NCBI GenBank assembly: GCA_024509875.1 | Contig: JAMPIV010017539.1 | Coordinates: forward strand, 113,631-177,630 | Length of the DNA stretch: 64,000 nucleotides | Source: Oreohelix idahoensis | Taxonomy: Eukaryota > Mollusca > Gastropoda > Stylommatophora > Oreohelicidae | Direction of reading: 5' to 3' | Shown: positions 34,263 to 46,162 of the stretch, in pieces | Layout: the number at the start of each line of letters is the position of its first letter | Position numbering within the stretch: position 1 is the stretch's first letter | Notes under the pieces: model-generated | Told to the model about the DNA's origin: nothing | Databases searched by the model: none | Seen by the model: the letters and a program-made list of their open reading frames with translations, nothing else | Position numbers and translations under genes: made by a program

Positions 34263-34657
34263 GGGAAACATGTGATAACATGTTTTTGCTTTGGAAGCAC
34301 CACGGGTAACAGAAACAGAAGGATAAGTAAAAATACAGGAAGAAATAAATTGGTGACAAAATGAACAAAGAATGCATGAAAAGATCTGAACTGGATGGCA
34401 TAGGACAAAAAAATGATCGTGCTAAAGGCTTGAACTTCACAGATAGCTGAAGGTTAATGTTGATGTCTTTATAAATATTATTATTAGTATTATTATTATT
34501 ATTGTTATTATTATTATTAAACGTTTGTCGTATGAAATGTATGCTAAGCGAGTTCAGAAAAAAAACGTTCTTACATTCTGATGTTGTTCACATATTCCAC
34601 AATAGGAAACTATTCCTCCCCGCTGAAATTTTGTTTCGTTTTAACAACTAATAAGAC

Positions 34658-35698
34658 ATGGAACTGTCACTGTCGACTTCATCACCGTTTACATCAGCAA
34701 GTGATGGTCGTGTGCAAGACCACTGGGCATTCGTCACTAATGATGCGCGTCGAGTTTTTGAAATCGTGAATCACGTGATTCTAACTGGCGCCCTCTGCCT
34801 TTTCGGGATTTCCACCAACGTGGTCAATATGGTCGTCTTCTGCAAGCAGGGTCTGAATAATACAATCAATATTAGTTTACTAGGTCTTGCAATCTCAGAT
34901 TTGTGCAGCCTTCTCGTCCTTGGATGGACTACGGTGTGTCTGAATCCTTTTATGGAGAAAGCCGATTTGCCGTTTGTTCCTTGGGAAGTCGAATATCTTA
35001 CTGGTGGTGGTCCGCACACGATATTTGCTCGTATATCATGCTGGATCACAATGTACATCACAGCGGAGAGATGCTTGTGTATTACTTTACCATTAAAAGT
35101 TAAGCAGATCGTCTCACCTGGGAAAGCAAGATTTGTTGTCTGTTGTATCTATTTTCTGATGATGTTGTCAGTCACTCCGGAGTATGCCACTGTTTTTCTG
35201 GCTTGGAAATTCTACCCACAATTGAACAAAACTCTTGTTGGCTTAGTTTTCACGGAGAACAGAACAATGGTTCGCGGATTCATATTTATCCTAGGAGCTG
35301 TTCTAGGGATGGTGTCATTTTTCACAGTCGTTATCTTAACATGTCTCTTGGCCGTGAACTTGAAACGGAAAACCGAGTGGAGAAATACAGTAACTTTACA
35401 GAAGAGACAGTCAGACGCGATGTCAACTAAAGACAAGAAAACTGTGATAATGGTTATATTAATAGCGGGCATTCTAATAATATGCTTCACTCCCAGTGTA
35501 ACTCTTCAATTTGTTGTGTTCATTCAACCTGTGTTTAGTTTTACTGGCATTTACTCAAACCTGTTTCACGTTACCTGGTCATTCGCCTTCTTATTTGAAG
35601 CTATTAATGCCAATGCGACTATTTATCTCTACTATACCATGAGCTCCAAGTATAGACAAACATTTCGCGAACTTTTTGCAATTGTTTTACGAAAATGA
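34658..35698 (+). CDS. Class A seven-transmembrane receptor, gastropod chemosensory/peptide receptor-like
   Basis: 346 codons, intronless, ATG at 34658. Seven hydrophobic segments are visible: about 38-62, 70-94, 121-145, 157-182, 207-233, 261-288 and 300-326. Class A marks: LAISD in helix 2 (77-81), Glu-Arg-Cys (137-139) in place of DRY at the end of helix 3, CFTPS in helix 6 (276-280), and NATIYLYY in helix 7 in place of NPxxY. Asn-Lys-Thr (190) and Asn-Arg-Thr (201) in the second outer loop are possible glycosylation sites. It should signal through a G protein at the plasma membrane; the ligand is unknown. The overall look is that of the expanded chemosensory-like or peptide receptors of sea slugs. 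An AATAAA lies 49 bases after the stop. It is the only intact host-type gene here and sits between two copies of a direct repeat. Confidence 0.88.
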   Translation: MELSLSTSSPFTSASDGRVQDHWAFVTNDARRVFEIVNHVILTGALCLFGISTNVVNMVVFCKQGLNNTINISLLGLAISDLCSLLVLGWTTVCLNPFMEKADLPFVPWEVEYLTGGGPHTIFARISCWITMYITAERCLCITLPLKVKQIVSPGKARFVVCCIYFLMMLSVTPEYATVFLAWKFYPQLNKTLVGLVFTENRTMVRGFIFILGAVLGMVSFFTVVILTCLLAVNLKRKTEWRNTVTLQKRQSDAMSTKDKKTVIMVILIAGILIICFTPSVTLQFVVFIQPVFSFTGIYSNLFHVTWSFAFLFEAINANATIYLYYTMSSKYRQTFRELFAIVLRK

Positions 35699-35746
35699 CT
35701 TTATGTTTGTCTGTCTTCATGTTGAACCATAATAGTTTTACACTGA

Positions 35747-35752
35747 AATAAA
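35747..35752 (+). terminator. Polyadenylation signal of the receptor gene
   Basis: AATAAA placed 49 bases after the stop codon of the receptor, a normal distance. Confidence 0.6.
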
Positions 35753-35790
35753 GTTACGACTGGTATATCATGTTATGCATGTAACTAGGT

Positions 35791-36241
35791 GTCACGGGAT
35801 GCCTCCCCTTTTCTCTGCAGTGATGGTCCAACAATGGCCAAAACCTAGAACATCTAATGTGGGTCCTCAAAGGTGTCTACCTTCGCACAAGATTACACTC
35901 GACAGAGAAGGATGATGATGCTTCTACCTTTAGGCAGTCTTCACAAGATATTTCAGAAGTCAGGAACAATGCTGAATGTGTCTTAGCAATGTTAACTTGT
36001 ATCTGTCCGACAACTTTTGTGAAGAAGTATATGGTATGATTTAGCTCGTTCAAGTCCCCAACTGAATTAACAGTAAAATTATGATTATTATGATTATTAT
36101 TATTGTTATTATTATTATTATTATTGGCTCTATAGGTGTAAATATATATATATATATTAAAGATATGGATTCATACATGTGCACTCCTATCTATAATAAC
36201 TGCATCAACTAGGAATTTGTAAAACAACATATAACAAATTT
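35791..36241 (+). repeat. Dispersed direct repeat, right copy
   Basis: About 450 bp, homologous to 30064-30493 in the same orientation, with an added (ATT)n expansion near 36080-36125 and a short TA run. The LINE 3' end joins directly at its right border. Confidence 0.8.
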
Positions 36242-38691
36242 CTTCTTCTTCTTCTTCTTTGATCTTTAGCCGCCGACTGTCAAAGCAGTCAGTGGCCATC
36301 ACGCCTGGTGGCATCTTGTAGGGCAGCAGCAAATAGCTTCCACTTTGTTCGGTCGGCGGCCATCCTTCGTACAGTGCCCCAACTCTGGTTCATTCTTTGC
36401 ATCTCAGCCTCCACAGTTCTCCGCCAAGTTGTTTTTGGTCGGCCTCTCTTTCGCTTTCCTTAGGGGTCCATAGCATCGCTGTTCTTGTAATGGCATCGGG
36501 GTCTCTTCTGAGGACATGGCCAACCCAATTCCAGCGTCTGCCAGCTATGATGGTGTGCATGTCCTCTTGGTTTCTCCGATTAAGTAGTTCTTGGGTGGTG
36601 ATGGTATTCGGCCAAAAAATTCGGTGAATTTTCCTTAGGCACATTGTGTGGAAAGAGGACAGTTTCGACATTTCCTTCTCTGTTACTCTCCAGCATTCTG
36701 CACCATAGAGAAGCACAGAAAGTATGCAGCTCTCATATAATCTTAATTTGGTGTTTTGTGCTGTACTGGGAAGACTTCCAGATGTTGTTGAGACTAGCAA
36801 AGGCTGTTCTCGCTGTATTCATTCTATTGTTGATGTCCTTGCTTGTTCCGCCATCTGGTGTTACCATGCATCCTAAGTATGTAAATGTGCCTGTCTGTTC
36901 TAACTTCTAGTTCCTTATTGTTATTGGATCAGGATTGCTCACATGGAGTGTCATGGCCTCTGTCTTCTTCAGATTGATGTTCAGACCCACCTGCTGGCTA
37001 TACTTATTCAGTCTATCGGTTTTTCTTGGATGTGTTGATGGGAATGTGCGAGTAGTGCAATGTCATCTGCATATTCCAGGTCGTCCAGTGAAGAAAATTT
37101 TGTACGTCTAATTCCTCTTGGACTGCCCTCTGTTGTCTGGCGCTCAACCCAACACTGCATGTAAAGTTAGGTTAGAGGCTATTTATAATGGAAACAATGC
37201 AGCTAGGAATTCCATAAGCTTTCAGTATTTTCCATAGGCTGTCCCTGTGTATGCTGTCAAAACCCTTTTCAAAATCAACGAAATTAATGTATAGCTGTCT
37301 CTTCCATTCTGCGCACTGCTCTATGATGTTCCTGAGGGTGAATATATGATCTGCACATTTTCTGTTCTTTCTGAATCCCGCTCGTTCTTTCATCAGCTTA
37401 TAGTCTACTGCTCTTGAAATTCTCTCGATAATTATCCTAGCTAGTATTTTCCTGGGAACTTAGAGGAGAGTAATTCCTCTCCAGTTGTTGCAGTCTGCAA
37501 GGTCGCCCTTCATGGGCAATTTGACAATTATTCCTTTACCAATCTGTTGGTGTTGTACTGTTTCCCAGACTTGTGCAAATGGTGGTTCTAATAGTTATGC
37601 TGCTAGTTCAGGGTCTGCCTTGAATAACTCAGCATTTAAATTGTCGTGACCAGGCGCTTTTCCATTCGTTAACCCGTTGATAGCTGTGATGATTTCTTCT
37701 GTTCATGGAATATCTGTATTTACGTCTAGATCATTTTCAGCCTCAGGAACATTCAGCTGCGTCTCTGGTGGTTCCTTAATCAGTGTTTCTCCGAAGTGCT
37801 CTGCCCATCTTGTTTCCTGCCCCTGTGCTGTGGTGATGAGACTTCCTTGCTTGTCTCTTACTAACGTTATATTGTTTGCACCTCGTTTTCAGCTGATTAT
37901 TTTAGTTATTTTATAAACTGTGCTTTGTTCATTTCTCAGTGCTGTCACGTCTGCCTGTCTTGCAAGGTTATCCAGAAATGTCCTTTTGTTCGCACGGGTT
38001 TGACGTTTTACTTCTTAGTACAGCTGGTGTTCGCTATACATTTCCTTTAACCTCGGAGACTTTGCTTCAGCTTTCTTTCTTTTCATTTCTTTTCTCATCG
38101 CTATGGTGTTTAACGTTTCTGGTTTTATCCAGTCTTGTCTCTTTCTTTCCTGGAATCCCAAGCATGATTCGCTGTTATCCCTGTATATTGAAATGATGTT
38201 GAATTTCTGGTCAACATCATCAGTCGCTGTACTTTCCTGGCTTTTGGCAATTTGATATCGTCTCTTTACAACAACAACAAAAGCTTTTCTGGTGAGGGAG
38301 TCCTTGAGTTTCATGATGTTATATCTTTTCTTTTTGATTGCAACTGGTCCAGCAGCTCTGAGTTTCCCCTTCAGTCTTGCTACTTCAAGGTGATGATCAC
38401 TTCCCACATCTGCACCTTTTCTTACTTTCACGTCTTAGTAGTGCATGTCTCCATCTACCATTGATCATAGTGTGGTCTATCTGGTTTCTGTCCCGTCCGT
38501 TTGGTGATTCTCACGTTCACTTGTGCACTTCTTTGTGTGGAAAAAGTGTTCCTCCAATGACCAGGATGTTGATGCTGCAGAAACGTATTAGTTTGTCCCC
38601 ATTTTCGTTTACTGCTCCACTGCCGCATTTCCCCATTACTCTTTCATTATAAGTATTGTGTGTTCACATTGAGGTCTCCCATTACTATATA

Positions 38692-40209
38692 CTGTTCAAA
38701 AAAAGAAACGCAACTTTCTTGGTGTTACTTTTATAAAAGATATTCGCTGATTGGATATCAGTCAACCTATCGACTGTGTCCACATGGTCATTAACTTCTC
38801 GTGGTTACCTGAATTGTACTCACCTATTGATTCGTGAGGTCATGAAAGACGTCAAGGTCAAAACAACATTTTTGACAATAACTCGTTACAGGTTCATGAG
38901 AATCCCGTGAAACTTACTGAACACACAACTCTCTGACCATATTCTTGAATGCCTATAAAAGATTGACGCTCCTCAAATAAATTCAGTTGAAAATTCAATG
39001 CACAAGTATGGCTCATCTCACTACAGAACAACGACTCATCATCATTAGACGTTTACAGACTGGACAGTTACAAAGTGTTGTGGCCAGACAATTTAATGTG
39101 GTTAGAAGCACCATTAGTCGCCTTTGGAGGTGATTTCAAGAAACTGGCTCAGTGGCAGACCGGCCGCGCAGTGGAAGACCCAGAGTCACAACTCATGCCG
39201 AAGACCGCTTCATACGGCTGCGTCACCTCAGGAATCGACTTGCATCTGCGTCCTCCACAGTCCAGTCAATGTCAGCAGCTTGTCGAATTTCAGATCAAAC
39301 GGTCAGGAACCGGCTGCACGACTCTGGTCTTTGGGCTAGAAGACCCTACAGATGTCCTGTTCTTACGGACCGGCATCGCCAGAACCGACTGCAGTGGGCG
39401 AACCAGCATCGTCAAAGGACCGTTGGGAATGACTGGAGACGGGTTTAGTTTAGTGATGAATCATTTTTTGTGCTCCAGCGACACGATAAACGGAGAAGAG
39501 TTTACCGCAGAGTCCATGAGCGCTACGCGCAGAACAGCGTTGATGAGGCTCCTCCACATGGTGGTGGAGGTGTACTGATGTGGGGGGCGATCAACGTCAT
39601 GGGAAGAAGTGACCTGGTGCAAATTGAAGGACGCCTGAATGCTCAACGATACGTCGCTGAAATTCTTCGTCCTCACGTCCTTCCACTTCTAGCTGCACGA
39701 GGGTCGATTTTTCAGCAGGATAACTCTCGACCTCATGTGGCACAACTCACTACCCAGTTCCTCGCTGACAACAACGTCCAGACCATTCCGTGGCCAGCCA
39801 TGTCATCAGACATGAACCCCATAGAACACTTATGGGATGAACTCGACAGACGACTCCGCCAGCGAGACGTGGCACCAGCCAATCTCCGACAGTTGTCTCT
39901 TGCACTGCGGGAAGAGTGGGCAGCCATCCCACAACAACAGATCAAACGGCTAATCGGATCCATGTCAAGGAGATGTCGTTCTCTGATAGAGGCCAGAGGA
40001 GGCCATACACCTTACTGAAACGGAGGCCTCAGTCGCAAAGAATAAAAGTCCAAACCAAATTTAATGAACATTGTTTCATTGTTAAAGTGCGAAAGTTTCT
40101 TCATGCCAAGACTGAAACATTAATTCCGTAAAATAAAATTTTGGTACAAGTTTGAAATTTGGTGTCCATTACCACTGCAATAATGTTGCGTTTCTTTTTT
40201 TTTGAACAG
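38692..40209 (+). mobile_element. Tc1/mariner-type transposon
   Basis: Inverted ends CTGTTCAAAAAAAGAAACGC (left) and the matching right end, flanked by TA at 38690-38691 and 40210-40211. About 1.5 kb. It is inserted inside the LINE endonuclease, so it is younger than that LINE copy. Confidence 0.93.
39008..40018 (+). pseudogene. Tc1-like transposase (DD34E), two in-frame stops
   Basis: One frame of 336 codons from ATG at 39008. The N-terminus carries two helix-turn-helix regions (QRLIIIRRLQTGQLQSVVAR; SAACRISDQTVRNRLHDSGL) with a GRPR-like linker (SGRPRVT) that bind the terminal repeats. The catalytic triad is FSDESFF, QQDNSRPH and DMNPIEHLWDEL, with 34 residues between the second Asp and the Glu. 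TGA at 39131-39133 and TAG at 39446-39448 interrupt the frame, but there are no frameshifts, so the copy is dead yet young. The product would cut and paste at TA in the nucleus. Confidence 0.92.
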
Positions 40210-41212
40210 TATATAATAAGATCGTACCTAGGTGCAGTTTCCATTTCCTTTTGTAGCTGTTGATAGAAGTTGTCCTTGACCTCACCATCGCTGTCATTTG
40301 TTGGTGCATTGCTTTGTATTATTGGGGTGTTGGTGAATCTCCCTCTCAGTTTTGTTCTTATCAGTCTGTTGATGATGTGTTTCCATTCCAGTAATGACCT
40401 TTCTATTCCTTTCTTCAGGATAATGGCAACGCCTTCATTGGGCTGATCATCCTCTCTACCAGAGTAAAGTGATGTTTCTCCTGTAGCTGTTTTTACTCTC
40501 CCCGTCCCGGTCCATCTGCTCTCACTTATTCCCAGGATATGTAATCTGTAATTCCTCATCTCTGCTGTGATCTGTCTCAGCTTTCCTGCCTCATTCATGG
40601 TTCTGGCGTTCCAGAATCCAATTCTAGTTTCATGTTTTGCGGTCAGGGCATCCGTTTTCATGCCAATGGCTTCCTTTCGGCTTTCACCCCTGGCAGTCAT
40701 ACAAGCCTGAGACTCCGGATGTCCGTCCCGCATCAAAGTTTTTCCATTTGTTGCTGTTTCCGTAACTGTTCAGATTTTTTACAAAGGGAGGGGTGTCAGC
40801 TTTGCGCTAAAACCCCCAACCTTGAGGACCAGGGTACCAGTTTTGTATGACCCCTACCCGAACAGACCTGTCCAGCTTGGTTGAACCTACCAGGAGTAAA
40901 ACTCTTACTGGCATAGCTCTGGGGGTTGTCAGGGTACGCAAGCTGCCATACCGCAACAAGGTATAATGTAGCCGCGTGCGAAGCACAGGCGATTTTGTAG
41001 ATGACGAATATATAGAGAACATAAAACGACAAAATAAGTAGCATTAGTTAGGTTAAGTTAAATAAAAGTGTTAGGGATGTGACGGAAATTCAGAACAGAT
41101 CACAATGACCAGATAGTTATATTAAACGACAAATTATCAAGGTCAATTAGATTTTAGTTTGAATAAAACTAAGAGGCACGAAGAATAAAAAATATTTTTA
41201 AAAATATTTTAA

Positions 41213-41471
41213 ACACAGGCTTGTAATGCACAAAAATGCCACAAAAAATTTTTCAAGGAGATTATAGCTTGCAGTAAAAAAAATGTAACATTAAATTGAC
41301 AAAAAGCGTGGGTCGCTTAAGCGCTTATCATATATTTTATCCATAAGTGTGTAATGAAGTATAAAGCAGAAGTTAATCTTTTTGTCAATTTGATGTTACA
41401 TTTTTTTTACTGCTAGCTATAAACTCCTTGAAAAATTATTTGTGGCTTTTTAGTGCATTACAAGCCTGTGT
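41213..41471. mobile_element. Palindromic MITE with TTAA target duplication
   Basis: 259 bases whose two arms of about 95 bp are near-perfect inverted repeats (ACACAGGCTTGTAATGCAC at one end, its complement at the other). They surround a ~70-bp centre with a small palindrome (gcttaagc). TTAA flanks both ends (41209-41212 and 41472-41475), the piggyBac-type target. It has no coding capacity. Confidence 0.85.
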
Positions 41472-41475
41472 TTAA

Positions 41476-43294
41476 TATATATATATTTTTTTTCTTCCGT
41501 TTAGTGTTATTATTTTGTTGTTTTTAAATTTAAGTCAAATGTAATCGATCTGCTAATGACATTATCAGTTTGTGCTAAACGAGTCCAGAGCACAGGAGGC
41601 GGATTTCATTATTCAGTATATTACACGGAAAGTCAATTTTTATTTTTATTTTAATTTTGATAAGAGTTGTAAATTAAATTTTTTCAAATGTAGTTGTCAG
41701 TTGTGTGTATGTCTGTGCACGCGCATGCACAAGTGTGTGTGTGTGGAAAGGGGGGGGGGGAAGTTTCAATATTTCCCTCAAAAGAGCCAATCTTGTTGGA
41801 AAGAATACACCTAGATTATTTGCAGTTATCGCCCATTTCATTGATGATACAATACCAAACAAAACTATTAATGTTAATTTTAATTTTATTAATTTTATTA
41901 TTTTTACGACTGATTATTGTATTGTCATGGGGAATACACAACTATGCCAAGTTTCAGAGCTGCTGCTCATCTGGAAGTGATTGAAAAATCGATTGCAAGA
42001 TTTGAAGGTGACAAGAGAGTGACATACGTTGCAAGTTAAAGAAAATAGATAAAAAATAGATCACAAAGACACAACATGAGACAAAATTGACAAGGGACAG
42101 TGTTAAGGGATGGAGAAATTGCCCGAAATCGTTTGTTGTCTAGGGTCCATTAATTTTACTAAAGAGGTGGAAGTTCTTTTATTTTGATTTGGTTTGTATT
42201 GTCAAATATTCTGGAAGTCAATCTTCTTGGATACCCCTTTCTGTCAATCTTCAATTACGGTACTGAATAAGGCTATCAACTGTTTAAATGAACTTTGAAT
42301 GATTGAATAAACCTCTCGACTTAGACGATTTGGCAACAGTTTAATACTCAGTAAGTACGAATTCACAAAACGTCACAATCATGAACATGGCATGAATACT
42401 CCCTCTCTAATTTGCAGTCTAACATTATCTTGGTTCGATAATATCATTCCTTGATTCCATCTAACATCGGGGTATTGAGCATCCCGGCATAACTAAATTT
42501 TATCATATCTTTTTCCAACAACATCGGGGGATTTGAGCGTCCCGGTATCTTTAATTTTCATACATCATACTTTCCACTCCATAAACTTCGGGGAATGAGA
42601 CCTCCCGGTATAACACTGTTAAATTATATTTCCAATAACATCGGGGGATTTGAGCGTCCCGGTATCTTTAATTATAATCCTGGCATATTCTCATGCCTTT
42701 CACTCCATAACCTTCGGGGAAGACCTCCCGGTATAACACTGTTCATATAATTCTAGTTTAACATACTTCTATATCTTGGGAATTATCGTCCCGTATTGCC
42801 TTCACTTATAATTCTGGCATATTCTCATGCCTTTCATTTAAAGCATATAGCTTACCCTTTTCCTCAGAAATATTTATTGAATACACAATCCAATATACTG
42901 GCTGATACACAAGCCATTTTAGGCACACATCTTGACGCTATGACGTCACATACCAATCTGTCTACATCATACCTAGATACTCATCTCACAGCGACCGCTT
43001 TCACGTATTTCTTGCGTTCAGTTGAGGTACGACATGGTGTGACAAAACCCTGGCACTAATAATAAGTTGCCCTGATAAAAATCGCACCATGAAGCAGCCT
43101 CAACAGATAGTCCGTGGTATGTGACTGAAAGATTGCACAAGCGGCGGTTTTAAAATATATTGGGAAAGTCCCTAACTAAGTTAGAAGACCAGATCATTAT
43201 GACCAGACATATGAGTTGCTTCAGCAGTGGTTCTCAAATTACATGAGGAAAGTTCCCAACTAAGTTTAATGTTAATCACTATAATAGGTTTAGA
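41476..43294. other. Non-coding region with small hairpin repeats
   Basis: No gene seen. A G-run is at 41750-41760. Between about 42465 and 42800 five blocks repeat the pattern cgggg-loop-cccgg inside a degenerate 70-150 bp tandem unit (gcatattctcatgcctttca and ataacactgtt also recur). Confidence 0.45.
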
Positions 43295-43299
43295 ATCGT

Positions 43300-45652
43300 T
43301 GTAGTGGTTTTTGATGGTACTGTATGGTTGTGATATCACCTAGTGTGATGCATGAGGTCAGCTGTGAAGGCTCCTGAGATAAATGTAGCTGTGAATTTAC
43401 AGAAGGCCCTTCTTGCTACCACTTACGACCTCACACATATCTTTTTTACTAATGAATGTGGCTACGTTAAAAATCTAGGGTACTGAATGTAAGGTGTTGT
43501 ATTAATATATACAAACACACACACAGATATTTAATAAGTTTAATAATAGTAATGAACTTTATAACACACTGAACTAACTCAAGCTGTTTAAAATTTTGAT
43601 ATTAAAATTTTCTTTAAGTTTATTTGTTCTGAACCAAGGTTTTATTTTGGTCAGAACATATGAAAGGTTTTGCAATTATGAATGAAATGCATGAATATAT
43701 GGCATAATAAATGAAAGGTGTGTACATATGAATTTTACAAGACTAGTTAATATTAATACTGTTTATATTTGTAATTTATCTGGGAGAACGATTAATGGAT
43801 GTGCTGTTGGAGTGGCCTCATCACTCCCTGTCTATGGTTACTAAACATTGTCCATTACTGACGGGAGGAATACAAGTTTTATTTCCCACCATGGTATGTT
43901 TTAGTTAATGGGAATATAGTTGGTGTTAGTTATGAAATAAGTTGGTGAATTTCCAGCAGGCCAGACGCTCACGTATCTTTGACTGAGTAGTTCTGGTGCT
44001 GGAATTTGGTGGCCCCACCTCTCCGTGCTTGGGGGCAATATAGGCTGCTCTGCCAAAATTCTCGACTGCACGGGTCCACACTTGGATTTGTCAACATAGC
44101 ATTTGACACCACTTTGGTGCCAAATAAAAAAACTCACAGTTCTGAAATAAAAGTATTGGGTCATGTGTCAGAACTCTACCTCCTGAGCCACTTCTACACT
44201 CAACACTACACAACAACACCACATAGACGGGGTCAGATCTCTCTGACCATACAGCACACCTTACCAAGTTGGTTTCACATAGTATAAGTTCCCCAAGACT
44301 ACATATTCTGAAATATGTTCATTAGCTTCCTGCCATTGAATAGGATAGGTGATATGTTCCACTGATCTCAACACTTGATCCGCCCTTCATAATCCTTGCT
44401 GGCGTTTATGTATTTTGTTTGCCTCTAGACCCTGAACTGGGGCTGGGGGTCTAGAGCGAATCCTTACTTGTTGTAAGGGCTAGATTTTGATATGGCAGTA
44501 TCAAATCACTCGAAACATTAAACAATATTAAAATATACAAAGAAATACTTTCAGTCTTACCAGAATTATGAATAGAGAACACAGTATATGCTAGCAAAAC
44601 TCAGCTGAGCTGCTGGCTCTAGTATGGCGTCCCTCTAAATATTTCAATTAGCTTCTGGGAATTACACCACTAAATAATTACTGTGTTTACTACTGGACAA
44701 CTTATGATGAATGGCAAAGATGCGCGTCTGAGCGCCGATATTATGTTTATCTGTGGCCAATCACCGCCTTTTTTATCTTTTCAAATTCAAACCCCCTACC
44801 AAAAAGTCAGTTCAGTCATACCTCAGTCAAGTATGTATCATTGTCTGTTGGTCCGTCTGTCTCTACTTGCGTTTCACAAAAAAACACACTTGTTTTTTGA
44901 ACCAACTCTGCCATCCCCTACACAATTTTGCCTTTAAAGTTATTTTTAGCCACATCTTTCCCTAACACCCCCTCTCTTTCATTCTAACTAGATTTTAGCA
45001 CTTGAGTCTCAAGGCTGCAATTTTTTGAAAATTAGTGACATGTTTTTGTTTCAATGCAGTCGCTCGCTGATATGAACAACCCAGTCTTTTGTCAATATCT
45101 TCATTATTATCTATCCGTCTGTATAAATGAAAGCATATTATTTCTCTGCTCAAGATGGGCCATCCGGCCAGCTAGGTTTTATATTCCTAACATTATTATT
45201 AAGAAAAAGTTACTTTTCAAGGTTAGTTGTTTTTTTTTAAATATGTTCGAGCATCTTCTGTAAGGCGTTTGCCGCTGAATTCAAATAAAGGACAAAATGT
45301 CGCAAAAGCGTCCAAGAAATGACTGGCGTATAACAGCTAAGGTCCCTTTTGTCGATTTCTTTACCTTGTGTCAACTTGGGGACGTGAATTTTTTTTTTCT
45401 TTCCCCCCAATTGCGTCTTTTTAGCCTTGCTAGTTTCAAGCACGTGTTCAGTCATATTTTTCCTTTTGATCTCCGTTCTCATCCCGTTCCAAGGGTAACG
45501 TTTTGCCTTCACGTCTAGCAAGTTAATTTCCATGGCGGGTAGTGACCCGCGGCCTGGGCGATCATGTACTCGAGTAACTTACGCATTATTTTTATCCCTA
45601 CATTTTATCTTTGGAGATATTTTAACGTTGTATCACGGTTAATTTTATCACA
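43300..45652 (-). repeat. 3' LTR of element F
   Basis: 2353 bp, TGTAGTGG...TTATCACA. It contains about 85 bases near 44147-44237 that are missing from the partner. Open frames inside have matching copies in the other LTR but no recognisable protein features. Confidence 0.95.
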
Positions 45653-45668
45653 CATCTCCCCACTTGAA
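45653..45668 (-). promoter_or_regulatory. Polypurine tract of element F
   Basis: On the minus strand AAGTGGGGAGATG abuts the LTR start (TGTGATAAAA), the expected position of the plus-strand primer. Confidence 0.65.
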
Positions 45669-46162
45669 AACATGCCTACGGCAAGTTCCAAAACCAGTGA
45701 TACACATAGATAAAATCACTCCTCACGCCTGCCACTACTCTAATTTTGATCACAGGGGTGCCGACTGAGGAAATCTGCACCGACATTCAAGTTGTCTGGG
45801 ATATATTGGATACTGAACTGATAAGGTTGAAGAAATAAAGACCACCTCAGCAATCTTGCGTTTTCATGCTTAGCCTGAGATAAGAATACGAGGGGCTGAT
45901 GATCCGTCTGGACCACAAAAGTCCTACCATACAGATAGATTTGAAACTTCTTTATTGCCCAGATTAACGCTAAACATTCTTTTTCGCTTGTGGAATATCC
46001 TTGTTTCGCCTTATTCAATTTGCGGCTTGCATAAGCGACTGGGTTCAGTTCCCCATCAGGTGAAGATGATCTTTGCAACAAAGCCGCCCCGAGTCCTACA
46101 TTACTTGCATCTGTTCTTACGACAAAGTCTTGTGTCAAATCAGGCAGTTTGAGAATAGGCTT

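Larger units (their letters stand above)
36290..40736 (-). pseudogene. LINE endonuclease-reverse transcriptase, multiply broken
   Basis: The apurinic-type endonuclease start is seen in RIGFWNARTMNEAGKLRQI and GISESRWTGTG (metal-binding Asn and Glu positions), running from 40736 to the transposon junction at 40209. Beyond the transposon, MGDLNVN (about 38665) and GSDHHLEVARLK (38431-38015) are the endonuclease C-terminus. RT motifs are QLYINFVDFEKGFDSIHR (37393-37172) and LEYADDIALLAH with the YADD catalytic box (about 37060). The C-terminus has LYGAECWRVTEKEM and WNWVGHVLRRDPDAITRTAM. Several stops and frameshifts interrupt all segments, so this is a relic. The endonuclease would nick target DNA and the RT prime from it. 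Confidence 0.85.
36241..41000 (-). mobile_element. Decayed RTE-like LINE with an (AAG)n tail
   Basis: Minus-strand LINE. The endonuclease is at about 40620-40212, the reverse transcriptase at about 38430-37050, and the C-terminal end at 36800-36290. A 3' tail of AAG repeats is at 36242-36260. A Tc1-like transposon at 38692-40209 separates the endonuclease from the rest. The right (5') border is set only by loss of resemblance near 41000. Clade RTE is inferred from the endonuclease-RT layout and the simple-repeat tail. Confidence 0.8.

Noticed and set aside
33804..34440. Repetitive open frames (VYVLSQHP type) across 34123-34262
   Set aside because: Produced by the 24-bp minisatellite.
41281..41400. 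Hairpin as a transcription terminator
   Set aside because: The long palindrome is explained by a TTAA-flanked MITE.
43901..45263. Several open frames repeated at 51306-52633
   Set aside because: They are duplicated because they lie in the two LTRs of element F; no conserved protein features.
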